64,000 bases of DNA from Semisulcospira habei (Eukaryota > Mollusca > Gastropoda > Semisulcospiridae), in contig BTPG01000005.1 in the NCBI GenBank assembly GCA_036245525.1, positions 124,922,264 to 124,986,263 on the forward strand. The letters run 5' to 3'. Of the stretch, positions 47,383 to 59,174 are shown in pieces. Both the position numbers and the translations under genes were made by a program. The notes under the pieces are model-generated. The model was not told the DNA's origin. It ran no database searches and saw only the letters and a program-made list of their open reading frames with translations. How positions within the stretch are numbered: position 1 is the stretch's first letter; each line of letters starts with the position of its first letter.

Positions 47383-50300
47383 TTACTTACGCCTGTCACC
47401 CCTACCCGGGTATAGGCCGTCGACGAGAGACCTCCAGCAACTCCTGTCCTGTGCTTCTCCTTCGATTCTACTCCAGGTGGTTCCCAGTCTCTTGATGTCT
47501 GCTTGGAGGTCTCGACGCCAGGAGTTTCTCGGCCTACCTCTTTTCCTCTTTCCCTGGGGGTTCCATGACAATGCCTGCCTAGTGATACTGGAAGCTGGCT
47601 TTCTCAGACTGTGACCGATCCATTCCCATCTTCTTCGCCCAATTTCATTCTCTGCTGTTATCTGCTCTGTTCTCTCCCAGAGTCTGACGTTGCTGATCTT
47701 CTCTGGCCAGTGGATTTTCAAAATTCTTCTAAGGCAACTGTTCATGAAGGTCTGGTCTCTGTTGACTGTGGTTTTTGTCAATCTCCAAGTCTCTGCTCCA
47801 TATAGGAGAACTGCTTTTACATTGGAGTTGAAAATCCGGACTTTGGTGTGTTGTGACAGCTCTCTGGAACTCCACACTTTTTTCAACTGGAGAAAGGCTG
47901 CTCTGGCTTTACCGATTCGTGCTCTGACATCTGCATCAGTGCCGCCTTTTTTGTCTATGATGCTCCCGAGATAGGTGAAGGACACCACCTCCTCCAACGG
48001 GGTGCCAGCAAGCAAGACTGGTTCTTCCCTGGTTGCGTTCAGCCTCATTGTCTTTGTTTTCTGTTTGTGAATGGTGAGGCCCACTTGGGACGAGATGTCA
48101 GCAAGCCTCGTGGTCTTGTCCTGCATTTGTTGATGAGTGTGGGACAGTAATGCCAAGTCGTCTGCAAAATCGAGGTCGTCAAGCTGTGTCCACAGTGTCC
48201 ACTGTATTCCACTTCGTCTGTGCTCTGTGGTCATCTTCATGACCCAGTCTATGGCCAGTAGGAAGAGGAACGGAGACAGCAGACACCCCTGCCTGACACC
48301 AGTTCTGACCTGGAGCTCCCTGCCTGGTGAACTGCCTTCGTGGATCACGCGACATGTCATGCCATCGTAGCTGCTCTTGATCAGGCGGACGAGCTTTGTG
48401 GGTACACCGTAGTGTCGTAGGAGTTTCCACAGAGTCTCTCGGTCCACACTGTCAAATGCTTTCTCATAATCCACAAAGTTGACGTACAGCGGGGAGCTCC
48501 ACTCCAGAGACTGTTCCACGATGATGCGGAGAGTGGCGATCTGGTCTGTACATGATCGGTTCTTCCTGAATCCTGCTTGCTGGTCTCTCAGCTGGGGGTC
48601 AACGGAGCTCTTCATTCTCTCCAGGATGATCCTGTTGAAGACCTTTCCTGGTACTGACAGCAAGGTGATTCCTCTGTAGTTGGAACACTTGCTGAGGTCG
48701 CCTTTCTTGGGAAGCTTGATTAGGTACCCCTCCTTCCAGTCAGCCGGCATCACCTCCTCTTCCCAGATCTTACCAAACAGTGGGTACAGCATCTCAACTG
48801 TTGTCTCTAGGTCTGCTTTCAGAGACTCCGCTGGGATGCCATCTGGGCCTGCTGCTTTGCCGTTCTTCAAAAATGCCACTGCTCTTCTGATCTCTTCCCG
48901 GCTGGGTCTGTCACAGCTGATGGGTAGGTCGGTCTCTGCCGGCTGGATGTCTGGGGGGTCGGGTGGGCTAGGTCTGTTCAGTAACTCTTCAAAATACTCG
49001 GCCCATCTGTCGAGTTGGTCTGCTCTGTCTGCAATAGGCTTGCCTTCTTTGTCTTTTACTCCCCCACCCGGGTCTGCCCTGGGGGACTTGGGTGGGGTTA
49101 GGTACTTTTTAGTTCCCAGGGTCACCCTGGTCAGCCCCACAGGGTGAGTTTTCCTCTCTATTCTGGGGCATGTGTTTCTGTCTACCCGAGATCCATTCAC
49201 CTGTATTTGCCTTTTTAAAACTCTCCCTACTGTCTGCACTGCCTGTAGCTCTTGATATTGGATGTGTGTTGTTAAATGGTCTTAGCTTTATTTAGGCCCC
49301 ATGTTTTAGGTTTATTTAACGTATTTGACCGGCTGGCGACATACATTCAATGTTCTGTTTAGTTGGGTTTTTTTTCACAAGCAGTGCAGGCACGTCCTGA
49401 GAAAGCCTTGTTGCTGTCGGGACGTTAAGCAATGTACAATCAATCAATCAATCTTTGTCTTTTACTGGTCTTTCTGTATGGCCATACTTGCCTGACAATC
49501 TTCTGGTAATGTCGTAGAGCTGTTTCATGTTGCCGCTGCCTGCTGCCTTTTCTGCCTCTGCTGCCAGGCTGTTTGTGTAGGCCCTCTTGTCTGCCCTGAT
49601 ACTCCTCTTCACCTCGCGGTTGGCTTCTGAGTATTCCCCCTGTGCCCTTACTTTGGCTGCTCTCGTGCGACTGTTGTTGACAACTGCTTTCTTCTGCTTC
49701 CTCACTTCTATCTTCTTCAAGGTCTGTGCCGACAGCCAGTCCTTGTGATGGTGTTTCCTGCACCCTACAATGTCTTTGCAGGTTGTGTTCAGCGCCTCTC
49801 TAACTGTCTTCCACTGCTGCTCTGTGGTGACCGCCTCCTCTTCATTTACTAGCTCCTGTAGCGCTTGAAACCGGTTGGACAGCACCAGTTTGAACTCTTC
49901 TCTAACTCCAGTTTCTCTCAGGAGGCCTACATTATAGCGCTGTCTTCTTGTCGTCTCTGTGCGGCTTTTCTTTAGCTTGAGCTTCATTCTTAAGGTAAGC
50001 AGATGGTGGTCTGAGGCGACATCTGCTCCCCTCCTCACTCGAACATCTTGAAGGGATCTTCTAAATTTCTTGCTAATGCAGATATGGTCTATTTGGTTCT
50101 CTGTTGTATGGTCAGGTGAGACCCAAGTTGCGGCTTTGTGTATTCTTCTGTGTGGGAAGATGCTGCCTCCAATGACAAGTCGGTTTAGAGCACAAAAGTC
50201 TACAAACCTCTCCCCGTTCTCACTCATCTCCGAGCCTAGTCCCTGTCTCCCCATCATCTCTTCGTATCCGGTGTTGTCCTCCCCTATTTTGGCATTAAAA

Positions 50301-50809
50301 TCGCCCATGACGATGGTGATGTCTCGCTCCACACATTTGTCTACGGCACTCTGGAGTCGGTCGTAGAACTCTTGTTTCTCTTCCTCGTCACTGTCATTAG
50401 TGGGCGCATAACACTGGATGACGTTCAGCTTGAGCGTTTTCTTGGTTCTGAAGGCTGCTGTGATAATTCTTGGCCCAAGAGGTTCCCAGCCCATCAGCGC
50501 TCTCTGTGCCACTGGTGACAGCATGAATGCTACACCTTCTGTATGGGGGGCATTCTCCTCTTCATGACCTGAATACAGAATCATCTCCCCACTTAACAGC
50601 CTTTTCTGGCCAGACTGCGTCCATCTGGCTTCACTGATACCTAGCAGGGAAAGGTTGTACTTTTGCATTTCCGCTGCTATCTGGGCGGCCTTGCCGCTCT
50701 GGTACATGGTCTTGACGTTCCATGTGCCCATGGTTGTATCCCTGGATAGAGAGAGGCGGCTCGGTCCTGTGGCTTCCGAAGACTTCCGGCTTTCACCACA
50801 GGACGTCAT
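47383..50809 (-). pseudogene. RTE endonuclease-reverse transcriptase, intact except for one insertion
   Basis: Minus-strand frame 50809-49453 carries the endonuclease (MGTWNVKTMY, SEARWTQSGQ, CYAPTNDSDEE, MGDFNAKIGED, SDHHLL) and a basic linker. After the insertion, 49046-47383 carries the RT (NYRGITLLSVPGKVFN, FVDYEKAFDSVDRE, GVRQGCLLSPFLF, FADDLALLSH) and the terminal GDRRK. The two parts add up to 3,021 nt, divisible by three, and the frame is open across the duplicated target, so before the insertion this was an uninterrupted frame of about 1,006 codons. Broken now solely by the insertion, as far as I can see. Confidence 0.88.
49061..49452 (+). mobile_element. 5'-truncated LINE tail (392 bp) inside RTE copy D
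   Basis: Flanked by a perfect 14-bp duplication, CTTTGTCTTTTACT, at 49047-49060 and 49453-49466. The + strand ends GTCGGGACGTTAAGCAATGT then ACAATCAATCAATCAAT, a tetramer tail. The body contains no RT motif, so it is probably the 3' UTR of a LINE. It is the innermost layer of a three-level nest. Confidence 0.88.
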
Positions 50810-51082
50810 AAGTCTTCTGGTAGAAGAACCTTCCTCCTCCAGGAAAGGAATTACTGTTAGTCTTTTCGTCGGCGTTTTTGTAGCTATTTCCTTTTTTGCA
50901 GGGTGGGGAAGCTACCCCCACGCCCAACCCCCTTACTAGGAGGACCAGGGGTTTTCTGTCGGGGTCACCTTCCCTTAGACCATGTTGGTTCACGGCACCT
51001 TATTTCATTCGGTGCACCCCTCTCACCACCCAGGGGACGCGCCTCAACGCCATATGGTCCCAGCGCGAGGCTGGAATCTACT

Positions 51083-53195
51083 AGTTCCCATTAAACTTTC
51101 TTTGTCTGCTCTTGATCTTTCCTATTAGTGAGGTGTCGTCGGCGAATTGCATTATTTTATTATGCCTGACGACGTGCTGTAGGCCTATGAGCAGGAGTGT
51201 GAATAGGACGGGGCTTAGTACCGATCCTTGTGGTACCCCGTTGTCTAAAGTGTGTTCTTTAGATATCGAATTACCTATTCTTACTGTTATTTTACGGTCT
51301 GCCAGGAAGCTTTTGACAAAGTTATACATTTTGTTTGTTATTCCGAGGTCGCCCAGTCTGCTAAGTAGTTTTTCGTGCCAAACCATGTCATAGGCTTTCT
51401 CTATGTCGAGGAAGATTCCTATGAGTTCGGTTCCCCTCTCTCGGTGGGTATTTAAGATCTCTTGTTGTAAGGTAGTTAGGTGGTCAAGTGTACTGCGCTT
51501 TTTTCCTAAATCCACTTTGCTGTGGGGGTAGGATTTGGTGTTTATCGCAGTGGGACATAAGTCTGTGTTTGAGTATTTTTTCTAGTGTTTTGCCCAGCTT
51601 GGATGTTAGTGCGATGGGCCTATAGCTGTCAGGTTGGTGAGTTGGTTTTCCTGGTTTCGGGAGGGGAAAGACTAGCGCTTTTTTTCCACTGTGTGGGGAA
51701 TATTCCTTTTGAGTAGATGTCGTTGAACAGGGTAACTATGGCTCTTTTCATGGAGGGGTGACTTTTTTTTGTATCATCTCGTATGTGATTAGGTCTATGC
51801 CGGGGCTTTACCTTTCCCTGCGGTTCTTAAGGCTTGGATTAGTTCTAAGATCGTTATTTCGCTATCTAGCTCATAATTGTTTGTCTGGGGTGGTTGTTCG
51901 AAGCAGGTACTCAAATGGGGTTTGAGGTCCCTGAATTCTGGTGTTAAGTTGTCATTTGAGCTAGCTTGGCTAAATGTGTGGGCTAGTACATCTGCTTTTT
52001 CTTGGTCCGTGGCATACACTCTGTTTTCTGTTTTAAGGGATGGCATGCTAACTCTCGGGCCATTGTTGATGGCTTTGATTTTATCCCAGCTTTCTTTAAT
52101 CTTAGTGTTGATATTAATTGATTCTGTGAAGGCATGCCAGTCTTCCTTCTTGGCTTCTTTAATGGTGCGATCTGCTATGGTTTTGGCACGTTTGTATTCT
52201 ACTCTATTTTCGGGCGTTTTGTGTTTTTTTCCAGATTTGGAGCTTTCTTTTTCTGTTACTTACTTCTCGATGCCTTGGTCCACCAGGATTTCCCTGGCTT
52301 TCCATTATCAGATCCGACAGGTGTGCACTCCGTGACTGATCTGATAATGTGGTCTGTGATGTGGGCCGTTTTATCATCTATGTTATGACTCTCGTCCCAG
52401 TTTGGGGTAAACCTAGTGACTTCGTGGTATTTTTCCCAGTCCAGGCTGTCCGCTTAGTGTTGATTTTTTTGTGGGGCTCCTGAGTTTAGTGGTAGGGGGG
52501 TTTGGTTTTTATCCTTGATTGTTATCAGCGTCGGGAAATGATCACTTCCTAGATTGTCACTATTTACTTGCCATTGGGTTTCCACGGCGATGGTGTTGGT
52601 GGTTATGGCTATGTCTAGGGCATTCATGATGTCACTGCCCCCCTGGGCGAACATGTGGGTGGGCTCGCCTGTGTTTAGGATACATCGTTGGGTCTCATTT
52701 ATTGCTGTTTCTATTTTTTTCCCTGCTGCGTCTGCTGTTACTTGGTTTTCGTCCCATTGCGGGCTTTTGGCGTTAAAGTCCCCTACCACTATGTCCCCTG
52801 CCAGTAGTAGGTCTTTAAGATGTTTTATTGATATTTGGGTATAGTCTCTTTCGTGCGGGATGTAGACGTTTACTATTTTAAGTTTTCGGTTTGTTGGTGT
52901 GGTTATTTCTCCTATTATGGCCTCTATGTGTGGGTTTAGAGTGTGGGTGATTTCTGTGATTGCTATTTCGGTTTTGGAATAGATGGCTACGCCTCCTCCT
53001 CAGTTTTTGGTTTGTCCTACTTTTATAAATGGGTGGGTATTTGTACCCCTTTATTTGGGGGGGGGGGGGGTGGGTGGGTTATCCCGAAAACCCGTCTCCT
53101 GGAGGGCGAGGCCGGGTGGTTAGGGGTTAACCAGTTTCTGAGTTCGTCTAATTTGGAATAGAGGAACCTGCAGTTCCATTGGAGCGATAATGCCT
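51083..53195 (-). pseudogene. I-type LINE endonuclease and RT N-terminal half
   Basis: The endonuclease begins near 53190 (LQWNCRFLYSKLDELRNWL) and includes GGVAIYSKTEIAI, VNVYIPHERDYT, VVGDFNAKSPQWD and SDHFPTLITI. The next part is disrupted (52050-52450). The RT follows with TLDHLTTLQQEIL, GIFLDIEKAYDMVWH, NGVPQGSVLSPVLFTLL and MQFADDTSL. Several frameshifts and stops separate the pieces. It ends at the RTE insertion. Confidence 0.82.
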
Positions 53196-53204
53196 TCGCA
53201 AAAA

Positions 53205-53377
53205 TTTATTTATTTATTTATTTATTTTACGACGCGTCAGTCACTGGTCTTCCATAAGCCATGACACCTGCTTCTCGCGTAAATCTGCTTTTTTATTTTT
53301 ATTTCTTTTTACGACGCGTCAGCCACCGTGAGATCTTCCATAAGCCATGACACCTGCTCCAAAGTCATAGACGTGTC
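53205..53377. repeat. (TTTA)n and two copies of an ACGACGCGTCAG repeat
   Basis: TTTATTTATTTATTTATTT at 53206-53227 precedes ACGACGCGTCAGTCACTGG, with CTTCCATAAGCCATGACACC nearby. Both modules recur about 82 bp later at 53311-53354. A local tandem duplication next to the LTR element insertion point. Confidence 0.7.
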
Positions 53378-54005
53378 TGTAACATAGTGAACTGAACTCA
53401 GTGTCTGATCTGTACTCACCATCACTATATTTCACAGCAATCTATACTCGCTATACTGTATTTGACATTGGCTTGCCACCGGTTGTACTCTTGACATGCT
53501 GCACCCGACTGCTGGTGGGGTAAGTTTATTGTCTATTTTATTTGATTATTATATTTTTGATTATTATAATTATGATCGTATGTATGTCGGATTAGAATGA
53601 TTTTTGTGTGTTTGGTGTTAGGATTGAATGGTGTCGTTTGATTATGCTTATAGCATTCTCCCTGATCAATCTGTTGTAGACTGCGTGAGTCTTGGAGCAG
53701 ATTGATCAGTGTGTGCTCTTTAATATTTATAGTGTTCATTCTTAAGTGAATTTTGTAGATTGTTCTGGATTTGATTCGGAATCATTTGGTTTTGTAACTA
53801 TTTTGTCAATGTTATCGATTCATTATTTTGTGTGCATGGTTACATGATTTATATAGAAAAGTGAATGTTATAGTTATTTATATCGGTTATATTTATGTGG
53901 TGTTAATATGTACTTTCGATGTTTATTTATTTATGTTGATTTGTCTTTGTCAGGGTTTGCTTAATAAATGAAAGGAACCCTTGCTGCGACTTCGCGCCTG
54001 TTACA
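53378..54005 (+). repeat. 5' LTR
   Basis: 628 bp, TGTAACATAG ... CGCGCCTGTTACA. AATAAA at 53963-53968, about 37 bp before the LTR end, is a candidate poly(A) signal. AT-rich middle. Identical to the 3' LTR apart from position 53983. Confidence 0.97.
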
Positions 54006-54007
54006 TC

Positions 54008-54021
54008 TGGTGTCAGAAGTG
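54008..54021 (+). promoter_or_regulatory. Primer binding site
   Basis: TGGTGTCAGAAGTG starts two bases after the LTR end. It begins with TGG, complementary to a tRNA CCA end, and is compatible with the 3' end of a leucine tRNA (recalled, not checked). Confidence 0.75.
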
Positions 54022-54038
54022 ACTCAACCCCCATCAGC

Positions 54039-54975
54039 ATGGAGGATCGGAAGGTGGACACAACAGCAGTCGAGGACCTCCAGCGGAAGGTGGCCGAGCT
54101 TTCAGGCACAGCTGGATGCAGACCGGGGCCAACTGTCAGCGTCATGCAGGACATCACAGCCCAGCGCTTTCGTCCATTCTGACCAAGCGAGGATCGCGCG
54201 CTTCTGTGACAGGCCACGTGATGCAGGCGACATCACTCTGCAAGACTGGCTGGACGACATCCATGCTGCTATCAGTTCGCGCAGGATCGAGAGCACCGAC
54301 AGATCAGCCTTCGTTCTGGAACACCTTGGTGGCAAGGCGAGACGGGAGATCGTGGGCAGAGGTGGCATCAGCCTCTCGGGGGATAGGATCTTGTCCATCC
54401 TGGAGAAAGTTTTTGGTGATGGCGCATCACTTCCCAGATTACAGTCGCAGTTCTACTCCTATCGACAGGACAGGGAGGATCTGCTGACATGCTCACACAA
54501 TCTTGCTGTTCTGGCGGACAAGATTCAAGGTGTAGAAAAAGACTCTGCTTTTTCCAAGCGGAAGGACATTATTTTGAAAGAGAGGCTTGCGGAAGCAGTT
54601 GCAGATGTTACTCTAAGGAGAGAGCTGCGACGGCTGAATGAGGAGGTCCCTACACTGACGTTCTTTGATCTCCGTGATAAAGCCGTCCAGTGGATGGGTA
54701 CCCCAGCGGCACTGCGTCCACGTCTGGAAGAGAAACAGACCCATAGTGAGCTCCTGGACATCCTAAAGTCTCAGCAGCAGCAGATCGCTCAGCTCACAGC
54801 TCAGCTGGAGGGCCTTACACGCCGTCACCAAGCAGAGGGCACAGCACGGAGCCAGCCAGGGGAAGCCCGTCGATGCTACATCTGTCATGCAACAGGACAC
54901 CTTCAACGGCACTGTCCACAGCGTCAGCAGAGCGGCCGAAGACGACCGTTAAACGGGAGACACCTGCCATTGTGA
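54039..54975 (+). CDS. gag: gag polyprotein (one frameshift near 54178)
   Basis: Structural protein that packages element RNA. The first ATG after the PBS, at 54039, opens a frame of about 47 codons ([20 protein letters not shown]) that stops near 54180. The main gag frame continues in a different register from about 54170 to 54975. It contains [13 protein letters not shown], a capsid-like helical region, a glutamine-rich coiled-coil-like stretch ([15 protein letters not shown]), and one CCHC zinc knuckle, [14 protein letters not shown], matching C-X2-C-X4-H-X4-C. A single-base indel around 54178 would explain the break; alternatively the start lies elsewhere. The 3' end overlaps pol by about 100 nt in another frame. 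Confidence 0.8.
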
Positions 54976-57900
54976 GCCAGATGACAGGTGGACGAGGTCA
55001 ATATGCTAGTGGCTCATCACGGCTGGAGAAAGCTGTTGGAGAGTGTCCCGTGGTAACTATAAACATTGGGGGGAGTGATGTAAAATGTCTTGTTGATACA
55101 GGCGCACAGGTTTCAACCTTGACTGAGACATTCTTTAGACATGTTTTTAGTGACACAAAACACATTGATGATGTTTCCCCGTACCTAAAGGTTTCCGGCG
55201 CTCAAGGCCTCGAGGTGCCATTTATTGGTTATGTAGAGCTAGACATTACAGTGATGAATAGAACTTTACCCAATATGGCATTCTTAGTGGTTAGAGATCC
55301 TCAGGGTGTCATGGCCGAGAGAAAGAAGAAGGTACCCGGTGTGCTCGGTTCCAACATCTTAAGACACCTGAAGACTGTCGAGGGAGGTAGCCATCCGGAC
55401 TCGACTCTATGGCAAGACGTAAGTGCCCTGTATGAAGAGAACGCCATTTCCGTGTCAAGCGACAGTTACGTGAAACCACTGGGGAGACGGCCCGTTCTGA
55501 TCCCAGCACGCAGCCTAAAAGTAATCTCATGCACAACCAAGCCAGCTGCGCCGGGTACTACGCGCGACATTCTAGTCGAGCCATCGGACAAGCTGTACCT
55601 TCCGGCCGGAATCGGAGTTGGGAGATGCCTCTCTCAACTCAGCGATAAGGGGGTCGTACCAGTTCAGGTCGCTAATGTCAGTGACAGAGACATCTACCTG
55701 AAACCCTACGTCCCTATAGCATGTGCAGCTGAAGCCGACACCCCGCACCAGTACAGCGTGACTGTAACACAGGAAGAAATCCTCATCGAGGAAGCCACAG
55801 TACTGCCATCACACGATGCACTTAGAGACATCATGTCTGAAGTATCTGTCGGCGACATCACCCAAGAGCAGGGCCTGCGTCTCTCTACACTCCTCCACAG
55901 TTATGAGCATGTTTTTAGCAGAGGCGAGGATGACCTTGGCTTCTGCGATCTAATCCATCATCGTATCGTAACGGATGATGACACGGCCGTCAAGGTCCCA
56001 CACCGCAGGATCCCACCCCAGTACTGGGCTGAAGTGAGGGACTATTTGCAGTCTGCTTTGAAACAGGGCATCATCCGAGAGTCATGCAGCCCTTATGCCT
56101 CACAGTGCGTTATTGCGAAAAAGAAAAATGGCAAGATCCGCTTTTGCGTTGATTATAGGGGATTGAATGCTAAGACACACAAAGACGCATACCCTTTGCC
56201 CAGAATCGAGGAGGCCCTGGATGTGCTGAAAGGATCTAAATACTTCTGCAGCCTGGATCTAGCTCATGGCTTTAACCAGATTCCAGTGGCGCAAGAAGAT
56301 ATAGAAAAAACGGCGTTCCGGGTCGGCACTGGAGGTCTCTATGAATACACCAGAATGGCCTTCGGGCTTTGTAATGCCCCGGCCACATTCATGAGGGTAA
56401 TGGACAAGATTTTTGGTGATCAGAACTTCCAGACCCTACTCATTTACGTTGACGACCTCCTGGTATTTGGGAAAAGCTTCGACGAGACGCTGGAAAGACT
56501 GGGAATGGTGCTATCAAGGCTCTCAAACTTCAACTTAAAGGCACAGCCCAACAAATGCCACCTGTTTTTCAGCCGTCTGCGTTATCTTGGTCATATGGTT
56601 ACACCTGAGGGAATACTACCCGACCCAGACAAAGTCTCCGCAGTGGCAGATTGGCAGCTGCCCGCCAGCGAGAAAGACTTACGAGCTTACCTCGGGCTGA
56701 CCTCGTATTACCGCCGATTTATACCTGGCTTCGCTCAGATCGCAGCCCCTTTGCACGCTCTGCTGAATAAAACACCAGGCTCGGGACGCAGCAAACGTCT
56801 GAGCGGATGGAACGAGCAATGTACGCAGGCATTTCAGACCATGAAGCAAAAGCTAACAACAGCTCCAGTCCTCGGCTACCCAGATTTTACTCTACCCTAC
56901 ATCCTGGAGATTGACGCCAGCCTCCAAGGCCTGGGAGCTGTGTTATCACAAGAACAGACCGGAAAGCGAGTTGTCATTGGCTACGCCAGCAGGGGACTCA
57001 GGGAAAAAGAGACATCCATGAAAAGGTACAGCAGCATGAAGTTGGAATTGCTTGCGCTCCGCTGGGCAGTCACGGAGAAATTCAGAGATCTTCTGCAGGG
57101 CAGCACCTTCACGGTCTATACTGATAACAATCCTCTCAGCTACATCCAGACATCCGCCAAGCTAGGTGCAGCAGAGACTCGCTGGGCCGCAGAACTGGCC
57201 AACTTTAATTTCACAGTGAAATACCGCTCTGGGCGATCTAATGGGAACGCGGACGCACTCAGCAGAAGGGAGGTCCATGTCGAGCAATTGATGGCAGAAT
57301 GCGACGAGCCTCAAGCTGCAGCCACCGCCGTACCAAATGAAATTAGAACAGCCATCGTAAACCTCACTCCAGAGTTTGTTCTGCACGAAATCCAGGTCAG
57401 GTCTACGCATACTTCTTCTCCTTCCTCCCTACCAGCAGCTGACCTGCCCAGGTTGCAACAGCATGATCCCACATTAAAAAGGGTCTGGCAGCTCTACAGA
57501 ATTGGTCACAAACCCACCAAACGACAAGCAGCTAGGGAAAACCCCAACGTGCGGAAAATAATCCGCTGTTGGAACCAGCTAAGGGACAGGGACGGAACCC
57601 TTTATAGGGTGGCGCAGAACAACGGTAGAGACGTACTCCAGGTCATCCTTCCTTCATCACTGAAACCAGACGTTCTGAAAGCAGTCCACGATGACGCCGG
57701 GCACCCAGCAGCGGAGAAGACTTGCAAGCTTGCCCAGGGCAGGTGTTTTTGGCCAGGCATGATGGCTGATATCACCAGGTACACAAATGATTGTGAAAGA
57801 TGTTTCTTTGCAAAGGAAGGGAGAAGAGTCCACACTACCATGGGAACGCTCACCGCCACCCATCCCCTAGAAGTCCTCGCAATGGATTTCACTCTTCTCG

Positions 57901-58226
57901 AACGTTCAACCAGTGGCCTGGAGAACGTGTTGGTACTGACCGATGTCTTCACGAAATTCACTCAAGCAGTCCCTTGCAAAGACCAAACAGCACAGAGTGT
58001 AGCGAAAGCCCTGGTAAACAGCTGGTTTCTCAAGTATGGCATACCCAAACGCCTGCACAGCGACCAAGGGAGGAATTTTGAGGGTGATGTCATAAAGGAA
58101 CTATGCAAGCTGTATGGCATCGACAAGAGTCGCACCACACCATTTCACCCAAGCGGAAATGGCCAATGTGAGCGCTTCAATAGAACCATGCACGACCGAC
58201 TGCGAACACTCCCCGAAAGAGCCTAA
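54873..58226 (+). CDS. pol: pol polyprotein: protease, RT, RNase H, integrase core
   Basis: One long frame from the gag overlap. Counting from 54873: aspartic protease DTGA at about residues 75-78; RT with [22 protein letters not shown] and the catalytic YVDD at about 525-528; RNase H with [15 protein letters not shown] (D near 681) and [10 protein letters not shown]; integrase zinc domain H939-H944-C974-C977; integrase catalytic residues D1005, D1064 and E1100 with the D-X58-D-X35-E spacing seen here. The frame stops at 58224-58226 in the integrase, and the remainder continues in another register to 59164. Expression is probably by frameshifting from gag; the exact pol start is uncertain. 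All active-site residues are present, but the integrase is broken. Confidence 0.92.
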   Translation: MLHLSCNRTPSTALSTASAERPKTTVKRETPAIVSQMTGGRGQYASGSSRLEKAVGECPVVTINIGGSDVKCLVDTGAQVSTLTETFFRHVFSDTKHIDDVSPYLKVSGAQGLEVPFIGYVELDITVMNRTLPNMAFLVVRDPQGVMAERKKKVPGVLGSNILRHLKTVEGGSHPDSTLWQDVSALYEENAISVSSDSYVKPLGRRPVLIPARSLKVISCTTKPAAPGTTRDILVEPSDKLYLPAGIGVGRCLSQLSDKGVVPVQVANVSDRDIYLKPYVPIACAAEADTPHQYSVTVTQEEILIEEATVLPSHDALRDIMSEVSVGDITQEQGLRLSTLLHSYEHVFSRGEDDLGFCDLIHHRIVTDDDTAVKVPHRRIPPQYWAEVRDYLQSALKQGIIRESCSPYASQCVIAKKKNGKIRFCVDYRGLNAKTHKDAYPLPRIEEALDVLKGSKYFCSLDLAHGFNQIPVAQEDIEKTAFRVGTGGLYEYTRMAFGLCNAPATFMRVMDKIFGDQNFQTLLIYVDDLLVFGKSFDETLERLGMVLSRLSNFNLKAQPNKCHLFFSRLRYLGHMVTPEGILPDPDKVSAVADWQLPASEKDLRAYLGLTSYYRRFIPGFAQIAAPLHALLNKTPGSGRSKRLSGWNEQCTQAFQTMKQKLTTAPVLGYPDFTLPYILEIDASLQGLGAVLSQEQTGKRVVIGYASRGLREKETSMKRYSSMKLELLALRWAVTEKFRDLLQGSTFTVYTDNNPLSYIQTSAKLGAAETRWAAELANFNFTVKYRSGRSNGNADALSRREVHVEQLMAECDEPQAAATAVPNEIRTAIVNLTPEFVLHEIQVRSTHTSSPSSLPAADLPRLQQHDPTLKRVWQLYRIGHKPTKRQAARENPNVRKIIRCWNQLRDRDGTLYRVAQNNGRDVLQVILPSSLKPDVLKAVHDDAGHPAAEKTCKLAQGRCFWPGMMADITRYTNDCERCFFAKEGRRVHTTMGTLTATHPLEVLAMDFTLLERSTSGLENVLVLTDVFTKFTQAVPCKDQTAQSVAKALVNSWFLKYGIPKRLHSDQGRNFEGDVIKELCKLYGIDKSRTTPFHPSGNGQCERFNRTMHDRLRTLPERA

Positions 58227-59164
58227 AACGAAGATGGCCGGAACATTTGCCAGAGCTGGTCTTCTTCTATAATGCAACAGTTCACTCAACAACTGGATAC
58301 ACCCCATACTTCCTGTTCTTTGGCCGAGACCCTTACCTGCCCATCGACAGCCTTCTTGGAATTCCTGGTGATGGAGTTTTGACGGATTCTCCCGTTAGGG
58401 TTGATGACTGGCTCGCGGAGCACCAGAAGCGTCTCCAGCAAGCCCACAAACTGGCACAGCAGCTGACGGATAGAGAGGTCTCAAGGCGACAGGAAGCTGC
58501 GGCCTCAAGGGTTAATGATGACGGCATTGCAGAGGGGACGACTGTTTACGCTCGCAATCGTCAGGTCAGAGGTCGAAACAAGATCCAAGACGCGTGGAAT
58601 AGTGAACCGTACACAGTTTTACGGAGGCCAGATTCACAAGGAAACACTTACATGGTGCACTCTGCGGACGGTGGCGGATCTGTTAGGACACTACATCGTA
58701 CCGAACTACTCGTACCGCGATCGCCAGTGCAGCAAAGACCTCAGCCAACAGCCTCTTCTCCATCACCGTCGTCAACGAGCGACACTGGTGACGACAGTCC
58801 GGAGTCCCCATCAAGGCCAGACTCTGTGCGTGACCATCAGATTCTCACCACAAACGGTGACAGCGACAACAACCAGAGCTGTGATACCACTGCTGGTGAC
58901 ATGAGACAACAGGTCAGAGATGGAGGTTCACCCTCAGGACGTGACCCCGGCAATGCTCAAGCAGGGGAGCGCAGCATTCCCCGGAGATCGACACGCCACA
59001 ACAAGGGGTATCATAGCAACCCTCACCATCTCCCCGATACGGCCATCCAGCAAGAAATGGGACTGTTTGAGAAACTGTTGACGACGCAAACTCTCCTGAT
59101 GAAGATTCTCCTAGAAAGAGGCGTGGCAGGATATTTAGATGTTGTCGAGGACGCCAACTGTTAG
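58223..59164 (+). pseudogene. Integrase C-terminal part, frameshifted from pol
   Basis: Continues the integrase immediately after the pol stop (RRWPEHLPELVFFYN, TGYTPYFLFFGRDPYLP), followed by a GPY/SH3-like module region (GTTVYARNRQVRGRNKIQDA) and a hydrophilic Ser/Pro/Asp-rich tail ending DVVEDANC at 59164. A one-base indel in or near GCCTAAAACG at about 58221-58230 separates it from pol. No chromodomain is recognised. The stop lies just before the polypurine tract. Confidence 0.85.
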
Positions 59165-59174
59165 CAGGGGAGTC
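59164..59174 (+). promoter_or_regulatory. Polypurine tract
   Basis: GCAGGGGAGTC directly precedes the 3' LTR and overlaps the end of the integrase frame; expected primer for plus-strand synthesis. Confidence 0.7.

Larger units (their letters stand above)
47376..51070 (-). mobile_element. RTE-type LINE, nearly full length (copy D)
   Basis: Same family as copy A, on minus: 5' UTR at about 50810-51070, EN-RT frame, short 3' end and (TAAG)n tail. A 10-12 bp duplication flanks it (CTGGAATCTACT). Compared with A and the 16900 derivative, its 5' UTR lacks a roughly 20-bp segment near 51027. It is interrupted by a 392-bp insertion at 49061-49452. Confidence 0.92.
45696..53195 (-). mobile_element. 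I-type LINE with RNase H, split by an RTE insertion
   Basis: Minus-strand order from 53195: endonuclease, RT, [RTE insertion 47376-51070], RT end, RNase H, C-terminal Cys-rich part. RNase H in a LINE of this layout indicates the I group. The upstream edge near 53195-53205 is the very start of the endonuclease and meets a (TTTA)n stretch, so the copy appears 5' truncated. The RTE target duplication CTGGAATCTACT lies at 47364-47375 and 51071-51082; removing the RTE and one duplicate leaves an open frame across the junction. Confidence 0.85.

Noticed and set aside
53533..53739. Identical 68-residue minus-strand frames at 53533 and 59330
   Set aside because: They are the same AT-rich LTR sequence seen twice; no start context or domain.
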